This document shows, one piece after another, positions 1 to 9,032 of a DNA stretch of 64,000 bases. The notes under the pieces were generated by a model. The model saw only the letters and a program-made list of their open reading frames with translations. It did not search any database and was not told the DNA's origin. The stretch is from positions 1,240,001 through 1,304,000 of the forward strand of contig NZXX01000001.1 in the NCBI GenBank assembly GCA_002702065.1. The letters are read 5' to 3'. Both the position numbers and the translations under genes were made by a program. The number at the start of each line of letters is the position of its first letter. Position 1 is the first letter of the stretch. Source of the DNA: Anaerolineaceae bacterium (GTDB taxonomy: Bacteria; Chloroflexota; Anaerolineae; Aggregatilineales; Phototrophicaceae).

Positions 1-996
1 CGGCTGCTGCCCGGTGATGTGGCGGGGGTGCTGTTGCCTCCCTTTGAGGCGGTGGGTGAGGCTGTGGGTACAGGGGTTTACAGCGTTGGCGATGACGGTT
101 TGACGCTGGATGGCGCCTGGAGCCAGCAGTTTATCCCGGCGGAACAATTAGGTATGGAGTCCGACGCGATTTATGCCCTCAGCGATTCTGCTGATGCGCA
201 GCTGAGCCTGTATTTCAACGGTCAGAACGTCACCATTGTTTACGCAACCGGGCCGGATTATGGCGCGTGGCAGGTGCTGGTCGATGGTGAGCTTTATCAG
301 GCGAAAGATACGGATGAGCCGCTGATCATGGATGCGTACAGCGAAGCCCCGCGTTATGGGCTGGCCCAAACCATCTCGCTGGACGAACCGGGTATCCATT
401 CGCTGATGGTTATGCCAGCCGCGAGTGCGGAAACGGCCAGCAGCGGCCCGATTGCGATCGCTCAGTTAGAGGTGATGGCGCCGGTTGGCAGCAGCAGCCT
501 GCCGCTTATTCTGGGCCTGATCATTGTGCTACAGGTGGTCGGTATCCTCTTTGCGTGGTTGATCGGCCAACATCTGGTTGCCCGCCTTGCCAGTCGGATG
601 GATACACGCAACAGTATTCTGCTGGCGCTGGGTGTCTACAGCATCATTACGATCTGGGGGTTTGTGCTGCATTCGACCATCGAGTTCTGGTTTCTGGCGT
701 GGATGGTGGCAACGGTGCAGGGTGGCAGCCAGGCCCTCAGCCGCAGTCTGTACGCCGCGATGTCCCCGGCGTCCAAAAGCGGTGAGTTCTTCGGCTTGTT
801 CGGGGTGATGGAAAAATTCTCGGCTTTTCTGGGACCGCTGATTTTTGCCCTGGCGGTTACGCTGTTTGGCAGCAGCCGTCCGGCGATTCTGGCGCTGCTG
901 GCATTCTTCATCATTGGCGGTTATCTGTTGACACGTGTTGATGTGGCCGAAGGACGACGCGTTGCCCAACAAGAAGACGCCGCCACCCAGGGGTAG
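1..996 (+). CDS. MFS transporter, UMF1/Atg22-like, C-terminal part (5' truncated by window edge)
   Basis: The reading frame is open from base 1, so the gene starts upstream; about 331 residues are visible. The first 155 or so are soluble and beta-rich, reading like a jelly-roll domain (alternating strands, motifs such as VTIVYATGPDYGAWQVLVDG). They are followed by about five to six membrane segments. The last part, with MSPASKSGEFFGLFGVMEKFSAFLGP split over two helices, matches the second half of UMF1-type major facilitator proteins related to vacuolar Atg22. The substrate cannot be read from sequence. The oddity is the soluble insert between the two transmembrane halves, probably exposed outside the cell. 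It converges with pfkA, 40 bp away. Confidence 0.75.
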   Translation, partial: RLLPGDVAGVLLPPFEAVGEAVGTGVYSVGDDGLTLDGAWSQQFIPAEQLGMESDAIYALSDSADAQLSLYFNGQNVTIVYATGPDYGAWQVLVDGELYQAKDTDEPLIMDAYSEAPRYGLAQTISLDEPGIHSLMVMPAASAETASSGPIAIAQLEVMAPVGSSSLPLILGLIIVLQVVGILFAWLIGQHLVARLASRMDTRNSILLALGVYSIITIWGFVLHSTIEFWFLAWMVATVQGGSQALSRSLYAAMSPASKSGEFFGLFGVMEKFSAFLGPLIFALAVTLFGSSRPAILALLAFFIIGGYLLTRVDVAEGRRVAQQEDAATQG

Positions 997-1036
997 CGGT
1001 CGTCGGGTTGTACAGGTTGTTTAGAGTTAAAGTGCG

Positions 1037-2008
1037 TTACTTCGCCAGAATGCCCGCCAGTTCAATGAGTTCCGGGTTGAGGCTTTTCTTGTTGGCGACC
1101 ACTTCGTCCAGCGGGGTCAGGGTGATGTCGCCGTTGTTCAGGCCTGCCAGTTTGCCCGTTTCGCCGCGTTCGAGGGCGTGTACGGCCCCGGCGCCGATGC
1201 GTGTGGCGAGGATACGGTCGAATGCCAGTGGTTCGCCACCGCGCTGAACATGCCCCAGCTTGGTGACGCGCAGGTCAAAGCCCAGCTGTTCTTCATTTTC
1301 CTTGAAGTAGGCTTCCAGTTTTTCCGCGTTATAGCGGGCGCCTTCGGCCACGACCACGATGCCGTGTTTTTTGCCGCGTTCGTAGGCTTCCTGAATTTCA
1401 TCGGCGACTTTGTCCGGGGGCAGCTCGGCTTCCGGGATAACAATCGCTTCGGCACCACCGGCAATGCCAGCCATCAGGGCGAGATAACCGCAGTGGCGGC
1501 CCATGACTTCGATGAGAAAGGCGCGCTGGTGCGACGAGGCGGTGACCTTGAGCCGGTCAATCGCTTCGAGCGCGATATTCAGCGCGGTATCGACGCCGAT
1601 CGTAATCTCGGAGCCGTAGAGGTCGTTATCGATGGTGGAGGCGACACCGACCACCGGAAACCCCATTTTGTGCAGTTCGTAAGACCCTGTTTGTGATCCG
1701 TTGCCGCCGATAACCACCAGACCTTCGATATTGTGCTGGCGCAGGGCGCGGATGGCCTGCCGGCGGCCATCTTCGGTGGTGAATGCGGGGCAGCGTGCAC
1801 TGCCGAGGATGGTGCCACCCTGCTGGATAATGCCGCCCACGTCGCGTGCGCCTAGTGGAATAATATCCCCGGTCATGCAACCGGCGTAGCCCTGACGAAT
1901 GCCGAAGACTTCCCAGCCTTTGCTGATGCCGGTGCGGACCACCGCGCGGATAGCGGCGTTCATGCCAGGGGCGTCGCCGCCGCTGGTTAATACTGCGATG
2001 CGTTTCAT
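1037..2008 (-). CDS. pfkA: 6-phosphofructokinase
   Basis: 323 residues, the usual length for a short bacterial PfkA, which phosphorylates fructose 6-phosphate to the 1,6-bisphosphate in glycolysis. The N terminus (MKRIAVLTSGGDAPGMNAA) is the nucleotide-binding start of the family. ASTIDNDL carries the catalytic Asp and EVMGRHCGYLAL the substrate-binding region. The usual GGDGS motif reads GGNGS here, so the Asp that normally helps bind Mg is Asn; from memory this variant recurs in a PFK subgroup, so it need not mean loss of activity. ATG at 2008 is preceded by GGAGG a few bases upstream. Phosphate donor (ATP or PPi) is not certain. Confidence 0.93.
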   Translation of the reverse strand: MKRIAVLTSGGDAPGMNAAIRAVVRTGISKGWEVFGIRQGYAGCMTGDIIPLGARDVGGIIQQGGTILGSARCPAFTTEDGRRQAIRALRQHNIEGLVVIGGNGSQTGSYELHKMGFPVVGVASTIDNDLYGSEITIGVDTALNIALEAIDRLKVTASSHQRAFLIEVMGRHCGYLALMAGIAGGAEAIVIPEAELPPDKVADEIQEAYERGKKHGIVVVAEGARYNAEKLEAYFKENEEQLGFDLRVTKLGHVQRGGEPLAFDRILATRIGAGAVHALERGETGKLAGLNNGDITLTPLDEVVANKKSLNPELIELAGILAK

Positions 2009-2172
2009 GTGTCCTCCTTACTGCTGGAGACATGTTGGTTAAGCTGGCAAGCCTACGATTTTAAGAACAGATAACCATCGACCTATCCTCAAGAAGTATA
2101 GTTGGGCCAGGTTCAACCGGGAACCGATGTCCGGCACATCCTGGTCAGGCAGAATGTCACCTTCCCGCTTGA

Positions 2173-3435
2173 CTAGGCTTTTACGCGATACAGTGTTTCG
2201 CCAGCTTTGGGCACAAAGAGAATGCCGTCATCTTCGCGGTTTTCCCAGTCCGCCGGGTTGATGTCATCTGGATTGCGGTAGCCCAGATTAAGGACTTTGC
2301 AATCTGCCTCCGGGATACGCGACGCCAGTGTGACCTGGATACGAGGCGTTTCGATGCCATCCTCAAAGGTGCCAATCCCTTTCACGTGGGTGCTGTGGGC
2401 GATGGCGCTGGTGGGGTGATCCTTGAATTTGTCCCACTGCTTGAGGAAGTAGGGCAGCACATGATAGCCGAGATCATAAATGTGTTTGCCGTGTGTCACG
2501 CTGACAATATCCATGTGCGGCGCGTAGATGATGAGTTCGCCACCGTCCGCGACGGCGGGTTCCAGCTTGTACATCGCCTTGCCGCCCGTCCACAGTTCGT
2601 CGTACATAGGCGGGCACCAGCTCAGTACCTGTTCCATAGGCTTGTCGATCCAGCGAATGTGATGCTGCCGCGACAGGTCCGCTGCTGCGCTCCACGCTTC
2701 GAGATGGTCGCCGATGAACATACCCGCCAGGCCGTTGCCGACGACGACCAGCGACAGCAGGCTGATGGGGGTTGGCACAAAGTTTGTTGCGGCGTGGATA
2801 ACGTTGCGAACCGGCGTATCTTTGACGCCGATAATTTTCATGGTGGTGATCAGCGCGCCCAGCCAGTGGAACTTGTTGATCATGTCTGGCCCGCAGATGC
2901 CGGGGAACAAATATTTCGCGCCGCCAGAAATACCCACGACTTCGTGTGGGAAGCTGGGGCCAACGATCAGAATGTGGTCGTAATCCAGCACGGCCCGGTT
3001 GATCTGGACGGCAATGTCACCGCTGAGGGAAGGGTGCCAGGCCGGACCGGCGATCTCTCGAATCTGGTCATCCGTCATCATGCCAATTTCGGCCAGGGCG
3101 GTCGGGTTGTCCCATTCATGGTTGAGGATGCCGACGTGGGCATAGGTGGTGCGCCATTCTTCCAGCGTAATGCCAACCAGTTTGCAGCGTGATTCTTCGC
3201 TGAGGGGCGGGTGCGTGCCCAGGGCGACCATAAAGTCCAGTTGTTTGACGTCGCTCAGGGCGTCCACCAGCATGGGGAAAAGCTGTGGAAGCGGTATGGT
3301 ACGGGTGTGATCCGGGATGAGCACCAGCAGTTTTGCGCCTGTAAACTGACCACGCAAGCCCTGTTCAAGCGTGGCGCGAATGGTTTCTTCGGAAAGCAGT
3401 TGACCGTCGTCAGCAATTGCCTGAGCGTTGAGCAT
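2173..3435 (-). CDS. LarA-like (DUF2088) nickel-pincer racemase-family protein
   Basis: 420 residues. The N-terminal half has the LarA signatures: a DxTRxxP-like stretch (IPDHTRTIPLP), the HP pair in ALGTHPPLSEE, and GISGGAKYLFPGICG, which in lactate racemase contains the Lys that carries the pincer cofactor. LarA enzymes interconvert 2-hydroxy acid enantiomers, but this family is wide and the substrate here cannot be assigned. No larB, larC or larE cofactor genes are seen nearby, so they would have to be elsewhere. AAAGG lies 8 bases before the ATG. It is upstream of pfkA on the same strand with a 164-bp gap, so it may be a separate unit. Confidence 0.7.
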   Translation of the reverse strand: MLNAQAIADDGQLLSEETIRATLEQGLRGQFTGAKLLVLIPDHTRTIPLPQLFPMLVDALSDVKQLDFMVALGTHPPLSEESRCKLVGITLEEWRTTYAHVGILNHEWDNPTALAEIGMMTDDQIREIAGPAWHPSLSGDIAVQINRAVLDYDHILIVGPSFPHEVVGISGGAKYLFPGICGPDMINKFHWLGALITTMKIIGVKDTPVRNVIHAATNFVPTPISLLSLVVVGNGLAGMFIGDHLEAWSAAADLSRQHHIRWIDKPMEQVLSWCPPMYDELWTGGKAMYKLEPAVADGGELIIYAPHMDIVSVTHGKHIYDLGYHVLPYFLKQWDKFKDHPTSAIAHSTHVKGIGTFEDGIETPRIQVTLASRIPEADCKVLNLGYRNPDDINPADWENREDDGILFVPKAGETLYRVKA

Positions 3436-3508
3436 AGTTAAACCTTTCTGATGGGTACTGATTTATTATAGCGCACCGCCGGGGGATGGTTGCAAGCATT
3501 CAACCGGG

Positions 3509-3546
3509 AAAATAAAAACACCCACCAGCGTTTGGCTGGCAGGTGT
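3509..3546 (-). terminator. Intrinsic terminator after the Met-rich secreted protein gene
   Basis: Read on the minus strand, a stem of about 12 bp (3535-3546 with 3518-3529, two internal mismatches, loop GTTTG) is followed by TTTTTATTTT. It sits 20 bp past the stop codon of the gene ending at 3566. Confidence 0.7.
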
Positions 3547-3565
3547 CTGCTTGTGATGACACAGA

Positions 3566-4735
3566 TTACATGTCGTTGGAAGGCATCATCATGTCGATGG
3601 GGAAGATTGTCACATCTTCCGGCGCGACAATTTCTGGTGCACTGTTGAAGTCCGAGCTGGTGACGCTGATATCGAAGGTGAAGCTCGGGGCCGGGCCTTC
3701 GGCATCCGGTTCAACGGATTCCATAAAGGCGGTCATGTCCCAGTCAAAGTGAACTTCGGTCACGTGGCTGTACTTGTCCTCAAGACCAATGACCTGCCGG
3801 ATGCTCAGATTCATGGCGTCGAACATCGGGCCGATCATGCTCATGGCTTCTTCCATTTCGGCCTGGACGTCTTCGTCCATTTCTTCGCCCATCATCTCGC
3901 CCATGGCGGCCATCTGCTCGCGCATCAGATCACGGAACTGCTCACTCTGGAACAGGGCGCTGTAGTCAAAGGTGTACTCGAACACAGCCGCCGGCTGGCC
4001 CATGATCTCGGTGTCGGCAACGCGCTCGGCACTCATGAACTGGGTCAGGAACTCCTGATCCTGAAACATCTGCATATAGGATTGCATCACTTCCGGATCC
4101 ATGGTGTTCATGCCGCCCATCGCTCCCATTGCGCCCTGCTGTTCCATTGCGCGTTCCATCAGGGTGGCGAGGTCAATGCCAATCCAGCCGGGAGGCATAT
4201 CCGCATCCGGCATGGCTGCCGCAATCTCATCCAGGTTGACGTAAGCAAAGCCATCAACCAGACGCAGGCCCAGGCTCAGGGTGTCCGGGATGGGCTGTTC
4301 TTCAGTCGACATCATGGCAACCAGGTCCGCCGGCAGAGTCAGTGTCAGATTGGCGTCCGTCGCGACACCACCGATGACACTGTTAAACCACTCAGTCATC
4401 CCTTCCGGGGTGCTGAACATCGCCATCGGGTCCGCCTGCATCCCCTTCATGGTTTCCAAAAGCGCCGGGTCGACGACATAAGCCGCGTCGCCAGTGATCT
4501 GGAAATCAAGCGTATTGAAGGGGGCATCCGGGATGTTGCTGATCACCATTGACACATCAAATGTGGATGTGCCGGATTGCAGCTCCATTGATGCCGCGTG
4601 AGATTCCTGCAGCAGAGTGCAATCCGCTTCAGACAGATCACCGCAGAAAACGAATGGCTCCTGGGCCAGTGCTGCGCCACTGGTGGCAAGCAGCAGCGCC
4701 AGAATCAACGTCATCATCAGGTAAACTTTCTTCAC
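3566..4735 (-). CDS. Secreted Met-rich protein of unknown function
   Basis: 389 residues from a GTG at 4735, chosen because AAGGAG lies 7 bases upstream and because the product then starts with a clean signal peptide (MKKVYLMMTLILALLLATSG, cleavage near ALAQ). There is no lipobox Cys. The mature protein has an even mix of beta-like segments with hydrophobic and acidic patches, and two very Met-rich stretches, roughly residues 195-225 (GAMGAMGGMNTM) and 260-310 (MAAMGEMMGEEMDEDVQ). It resembles bacterial lipoprotein-like LppX/DUF lipid-binding proteins only in general look. I do not recognise the family. Export to the cell surface is supported; function is not. Confidence 0.72.
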   Translation of the reverse strand: MKKVYLMMTLILALLLATSGAALAQEPFVFCGDLSEADCTLLQESHAASMELQSGTSTFDVSMVISNIPDAPFNTLDFQITGDAAYVVDPALLETMKGMQADPMAMFSTPEGMTEWFNSVIGGVATDANLTLTLPADLVAMMSTEEQPIPDTLSLGLRLVDGFAYVNLDEIAAAMPDADMPPGWIGIDLATLMERAMEQQGAMGAMGGMNTMDPEVMQSYMQMFQDQEFLTQFMSAERVADTEIMGQPAAVFEYTFDYSALFQSEQFRDLMREQMAAMGEMMGEEMDEDVQAEMEEAMSMIGPMFDAMNLSIRQVIGLEDKYSHVTEVHFDWDMTAFMESVEPDAEGPAPSFTFDISVTSSDFNSAPEIVAPEDVTIFPIDMMMPSNDM

Positions 4736-4837
4736 AGCTATCTCCTTGATTTTGGAATAAGAACTCACTATCAGTATACGGGATTACGCCTTTAAAGTTG
4801 CGCTCCAGACCCAAATCGTATGGCCTAGACCCAATGA

Positions 4838-6520
4838 TTAGGGGTTTTGTTCAATAAGCCACAGCGCGTTGTCTGCGGCACTCATGAAGACGATACGCCT
4901 GCCATCCGCAGACACGGACCAATCGTTGCCTGTGACCGTAAATGCAGCGTTATCACCATCAATCAACGTGCGGCTCGCGCCCGAAGCAATATCGTAGTAG
5001 ATCAGGGACTGACGATCAGTGGTGGGGTCGAACGGAATGTAGTAGACACTGTCGGCATCACGCCAGCGCCAGCTGCCAAACCAGTCCAGCATCTGCGCCT
5101 GGGCACCTTGCAGGGTTTCAATCGTGTAGACGCCATTCGGGATTTCTGTCGTGCGGGTAATGTAGAACATCAGACGCGCGCCGCCAGGGGAAATATCCAC
5201 CCCGCGCATCCAGGGCCAACTGCCCAGTGTGTAGTTGCTGTCGTCCCGGGTATCAAAGATCGTCAGGATCGTCTGCCGGTTTGCCAGCGGCGTCGTGATG
5301 AGCAGACGGTGTGCATCCAGCCATTGCGCAGACCCGCCACTCTGGGCCAGTATCCGCCGCGCATCCTGCCCGTACAGATCGCTGACCCAGAATTCGGTAA
5401 CAGGCTGCGCGAGATCCGGCGCGACAGCGGTGGCCCGGGTTTCCCAGAACAGCCGGTTGTTGTCCGCGCTGATGGCCGGGATACCCCCCTGAGTCTGAAC
5501 GTTCCACTCGGCACCGTCACTGGTGCGGTGGATAATGACCTGCTCATCACGCAGGCGTATTTCGAGCGTGCCATCGGGCGAGGTGAGAGGGCGTGGTCCC
5601 GGCCCGACCAGGTCTGCTGGTTCCGTGCTGGTGATTTGCCAGTCAAAAATGGCGGCCTGCGAACCAGACGCCCCATCAACGATGAATAACCTTTCAGGGT
5701 CAAGCGGATTCCACCATGAACCGAAACAGCAGCCTTCATAGGCGAGCTTGCGCGCTGTAAATGTCACTGTCTCAGCATCGAGCGGGGCAGTGGTGCGTGC
5801 CAACGGTGGGTTTGGCGGCGGCTCGAAACCGCGCGGTGGTGGCCATGTACTGGTGTAACTATTCAGAATACGTCCACCGAAGGCGACATCGGGCTGATCA
5901 TCAACCCGCATCCACTGGCGGGCATTGTTCATGTCCTGCTGGAACAATGGATAACCGAATGAACCGATGGTTGTCAGCATGTGCCAGGGGGCATCGATGT
6001 AATCGACCGGGTTGAGGGCCGTGCGATAATCAGCAGAGCGAATTTCCAGATGCAGATGTGGGCGCGAGTCGCAGTCTGGTCCATCCGGGTCGCCCGACAG
6101 GCCGACATACTGGCCTTTCTCGACAAACTGACCGGGCGTCAGGGGCGGCGTCTCCAGCAGATGGCCATAAAGGGATGTCAGCCCAAGTGCCGGGTGCCGG
6201 AGGATAAGGTTGTGCGGGGCAGAACCAAAGCCCATATCGTCGACAAAGGCGACTTCCGCATCCGCGACGGCGACCAGCTCTGTGCCGCAAGGCATCGACA
6301 GATCAATGCCGAAGTGCAGTCCCTGACCCGCACTGTACCAGGCCGGTCCATTATTAAATGCGCCTGTGGTGTTGCCATAGGGCTGGCCTATCAGCCATGT
6401 CGATGGTCCGGCAGGTGCTGTGACGGGCAGCTGCATGGGTTTGCCTGGGTTGTCTTGCGCATGGGCGGGGATGGTCAGCAGAAGCAGAAGCAACAAAATT
6501 GGCAGGATTCGTAGGCGCAT
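4838..6520 (-). CDS. Secreted M23 metallopeptidase with C-terminal beta-propeller
   Basis: 560 residues with an N-terminal signal peptide (MRLRILPILLLLLLLTIPAHAQ split at the Ala). Residues about 60-185 are a peptidase M23 (lysostaphin/LytM-type) domain: the zinc ligands are seen as HFGID and HLHLEIR, with the family's SLYGHL and QYVGLSGD. Such enzymes cut peptide bridges in peptidoglycan. The last 300 residues have repeated WD40/TolB-like blades (DNNRLFWETRATA, SPGGARLMFYITR, SADGRRIVFMSAAD). The propeller probably targets the enzyme or binds a partner; this is inference. GAGGGA precedes the ATG. It is transcribed away from the membrane-protein gene upstream, in the same direction. Confidence 0.82.
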   Translation of the reverse strand: MRLRILPILLLLLLLTIPAHAQDNPGKPMQLPVTAPAGPSTWLIGQPYGNTTGAFNNGPAWYSAGQGLHFGIDLSMPCGTELVAVADAEVAFVDDMGFGSAPHNLILRHPALGLTSLYGHLLETPPLTPGQFVEKGQYVGLSGDPDGPDCDSRPHLHLEIRSADYRTALNPVDYIDAPWHMLTTIGSFGYPLFQQDMNNARQWMRVDDQPDVAFGGRILNSYTSTWPPPRGFEPPPNPPLARTTAPLDAETVTFTARKLAYEGCCFGSWWNPLDPERLFIVDGASGSQAAIFDWQITSTEPADLVGPGPRPLTSPDGTLEIRLRDEQVIIHRTSDGAEWNVQTQGGIPAISADNNRLFWETRATAVAPDLAQPVTEFWVSDLYGQDARRILAQSGGSAQWLDAHRLLITTPLANRQTILTIFDTRDDSNYTLGSWPWMRGVDISPGGARLMFYITRTTEIPNGVYTIETLQGAQAQMLDWFGSWRWRDADSVYYIPFDPTTDRQSLIYYDIASGASRTLIDGDNAAFTVTGNDWSVSADGRRIVFMSAADNALWLIEQNP

Positions 6521-6585
6521 GTTTCCCTCAAAATGGCTGACTTGCCTCTTGGTCGCGCCATTATACTGGCTTCATATGAGTGACA

Positions 6586-6622
6586 GAAAAGAAAAACCGG
6601 CTTGCAGTGATACAGGCCGGTT
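6586..6622 (-). terminator. Intrinsic terminator after the small membrane protein gene
   Basis: On the minus strand AACCGGC (6616-6622) pairs with GCCGGTT (6595-6601), followed by TTTTTCTTTT. It lies 24 bp past the stop of the gene ending at 6646. Confidence 0.75.
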
Positions 6623-6645
6623 CTTTTCATTCTGAGGGTGGCTGC

Positions 6646-7263
6646 CTAGATGATAACGTTGTCGTCGTCTTCGGCTAATGCGGCGTCGATCTTGTCTTGC
6701 AGGGTTTCGCGCCCATTGGTGTTCTTGGCTTTGTAAACCGTCTTGAACTTGGTTTGACCGCGACCTCTTGTGAGCAGGTAAATCCCCGCGCCGATCAGCG
6801 CCAGGGGCATCAGCATTGAAATCAGTGCATTGTTGCTGCCAAAGATGAACAGCTCGAACATCGCCCACAGGCCGATAAAGGCGAACAGCCCCCACTTGAC
6901 GAAAGCATCACCTGTGCGTTCGGTGCTTTCGTTATCCGTGCGGCGTCCGATAAAGACCAGCGCCAAGCCGAGAAACAACGGGTAAAGCGCCCAGGCGTAC
7001 GCCCAGCTTTCCCAATGGCCCGTGAAATTCTGGTATACAAAGATCAATCCGGTTCCGGTGACCATGGCTCCTGGTACAGCCAGCCCGGCAGTCTTACGAT
7101 CCCCATTGATGGCGACGTACAGAAATGCCAGACCGGGCAGGACGATGAAAAATGGCCAGAGAGACCCCCAAAAGCTAAAGCCCGTTACCTGACCGATCAG
7201 AAAAATTACCCCCATCGCGATAAAGCCGATGGCGGCAGCGTTGCGCCCACTTGCCTGAGTCAT
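6646..7263 (-). CDS. Small integral membrane protein of unknown function
   Basis: 205 residues with about five membrane segments: two in residues 15-65 (IGFIAMGVIFLIGQVTGF; FFIVLPGLAFLYVAI), one near 80, then a helix pair around 95-150. The C-terminal 45 residues are charged and cytosolic, ending in acidic EDDDNVII. The layout resembles LiaI/LiaF-type or DUF5668 membrane proteins, which often sense envelope stress, but no diagnostic motif is seen. ATG at 7263 was chosen over an adjacent GTG because GGGGG lies 8 bases upstream. It is divergent from the gene at 7472. Confidence 0.6.
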   Translation of the reverse strand: MTQASGRNAAAIGFIAMGVIFLIGQVTGFSFWGSLWPFFIVLPGLAFLYVAINGDRKTAGLAVPGAMVTGTGLIFVYQNFTGHWESWAYAWALYPLFLGLALVFIGRRTDNESTERTGDAFVKWGLFAFIGLWAMFELFIFGSNNALISMLMPLALIGAGIYLLTRGRGQTKFKTVYKAKNTNGRETLQDKIDAALAEDDDNVII

Positions 7264-7471
7264 CACTCAAACCCCCTGATTAACTGTTACTTCGATGATA
7301 TTTACGTATATCGGCTGTTAAAGTTGCACGTTGATTCGATATTACAGCTTCTCCGGAATAATTTCTTTTTCACAAAACTTTCGGAACATTTTCACAGTAT
7401 TGCGTCAGATTACGCTATATGATGAATTACAGAAATTACGAATTACTGTAATGGTCATGAGGTCTTTTCTG

Positions 7472-7894
7472 ATGGATTTCGAACTCCACACTCTCTCTGA
7501 TGAACTCATCTTTATCCGCTGGCTGCGCGATTCATCAACCGTTTCCGAAAATGCGCTGCTGAGCCTGATCGAAATGCTGCTGGATGAGGCACCCTCACCC
7601 ATTTATTTCTTGACCGATGCTCAGGATGGGTTGATGACGAACCCGCGTGCGCTGCGCCGGATGGCCGATTTGACCCGCCATAATAACTTTGGGGCCGCTG
7701 TTTCATACGGTCACAAGGTGTCGGCAAGCAAATATTATGAAACATTTCGCATGATGGCGGCGCCGTCACACCGCGAAGACATGGTTCGCAGCGTGGATGA
7801 AGCGCTGGATACCCTGGAAACAGTGCGGCCCGGCATTACCACCATGATTGAACGGGACAGCCTTGAGCTGCTGTACGGATATGCCTATTCCTGA
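7472..7894 (+). CDS. Hypothetical 140-residue cytoplasmic protein
   Basis: A protein of 140 residues starting MDFELHTLSDELIFIRWLRD, with GAGG about 9 bases before the ATG; a longer start at 7451 has no better ribosome site. No signal peptide or membrane segment. The alternation of strand-like and helix-like segments (PIYFLTDAQDG, FGAAVSYGHKVSASKYYETF) resembles the SpoIIAA/STAS-like fold used in other small Chloroflexota proteins, but this is a guess from pattern only. It is monocistronic: a divergent gene lies upstream and a terminator downstream. Confidence 0.55.
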   Translation: MDFELHTLSDELIFIRWLRDSSTVSENALLSLIEMLLDEAPSPIYFLTDAQDGLMTNPRALRRMADLTRHNNFGAAVSYGHKVSASKYYETFRMMAAPSHREDMVRSVDEALDTLETVRPGITTMIERDSLELLYGYAYS

Positions 7895-7929
7895 TTCGGC
7901 TGATAGTAGCGAATTTTTATAACAGGCGG

Positions 7930-7963
7930 CGGTGCTCTTGAAAAGGGTAGCGCCGTTTTGTTT
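7930..7963 (+). terminator. Intrinsic terminator
   Basis: CGGTGCT (7930-7936) pairs with AGCGCCG (7949-7955) with one G-T pair, followed by TTTTGTTTT. It lies 36 bp after the stop of the preceding gene and before the ROK gene. Confidence 0.65.
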
Positions 7964-8029
7964 TCCTAATGCCAGCTGACTGAGTATATTGTATGATCGA
8001 CTTCTTTTTATCTGCTGAGGTTTGATGAC

Positions 8030-8980
8030 ATGGCTGTTGTCGCAATTGATTTTGGTGGTACACGGTTACGGGCGGCGTACTTTGACCGGGAACTAAACCT
8101 GCTGGCACGCGCCGAAATGCCCACGATGGCCCATGAGCCGCAGCAGCATGTGATTGACCGCATCATCCGCGTGGCGCAGCAAGTCTGGCCGGATGCGGGT
8201 GCAGTGGACGCGATTGGCATCTCCGCCCCCTGTCCAATGGCCCATACCGGCATGATCGGTCATGCAGCGGTCGTTCCGCACTGGCACGATGTACCCCTGG
8301 CGCAGATCGTCAGTACCGCGTTCGATGGGGTGCCGGTGTATATGGAGAATGACGCCAACCTCGGGGCGCTGGCAGAATATCATAAAGGGGCTGCACAGGG
8401 CGCGAACCCCGCAGTTTATATGACGATCAGTACCGGGATTGGCGGCGGCCTGGTGGTGGATGGCCGTTTATTTACCGGCAGGAATGGGCTGGCGATTGAG
8501 CCGGGGCATACAAAATATCGCGGGCCGGATGGAAAGATTTACAGCTTGCAGGATTTTGCGGCTGGCCCGGGGATTGTGCGACTGGCCAAGTTGAAGCTGG
8601 CAGCGTGTGATGATGTCTCCATGTTGCGCGATCAAGCCGAGCTGACCGGGCAGATGGTGGGTGAAGCCGCTCATGCAGGGGATGCAGTGGCGCGGTCAGT
8701 TGTTGAGGAAGCAGGCTGGTGGCTGGGGATTGGCCTCATCAATGTCGCGCACATGATTAACCCGGAAGTGATTGTGCTGGGCGGAAGCGTCGTCATGGGA
8801 CTACAAGATCTGATCCTGAACCCGGCGCGGCAGGTTATGCAAGCTTATGTGGTTGACCCGACATTTTATCATGATGACCTGCTGCGGTTGGCCCACCTGG
8901 GCGATGATGTCTGCCTGATCGGGGCCGGGTCTTACGCGCGCGATCAATCTGCTGCTCAGGGAAACCTAAACCCCGCTTAA
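8030..8980 (+). CDS. ROK-family sugar kinase or ROK protein
   Basis: 316 residues. The phosphate-binding DFGGTRLRAA motif at the N terminus, ENDANLGALAEYHKGAA, the TISTGIGGGLVVDG loop and the late VIVLGGSVV motif are those of the ROK (repressor, ORF, kinase) family, whose enzymes phosphorylate glucose or other hexoses. There is no N-terminal helix-turn-helix, so it is an enzyme-type ROK, not a repressor. The zinc-binding CxCGxxGCxE signature is absent: after IEPGH the sequence reads TKYRGPDGKIYSLQDFAAG. Family members without the Cys cluster exist, so activity is not excluded. Substrate unknown. Confidence 0.8.
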   Translation: MAVVAIDFGGTRLRAAYFDRELNLLARAEMPTMAHEPQQHVIDRIIRVAQQVWPDAGAVDAIGISAPCPMAHTGMIGHAAVVPHWHDVPLAQIVSTAFDGVPVYMENDANLGALAEYHKGAAQGANPAVYMTISTGIGGGLVVDGRLFTGRNGLAIEPGHTKYRGPDGKIYSLQDFAAGPGIVRLAKLKLAACDDVSMLRDQAELTGQMVGEAAHAGDAVARSVVEEAGWWLGIGLINVAHMINPEVIVLGGSVVMGLQDLILNPARQVMQAYVVDPTFYHDDLLRLAHLGDDVCLIGAGSYARDQSAAQGNLNPA

Positions 8981-9032
8981 GGAACATGGGTTACGCTGGC
9001 CTGCATTACATCGGTAGGGAAATGTGTTTGCT

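Noticed and set aside
2009..2172. Promoter for pfkA
   Set aside because: TATACT-like hexamers exist on the minus strand, but none has a -35 element at 16-18 bases, so no site is called.
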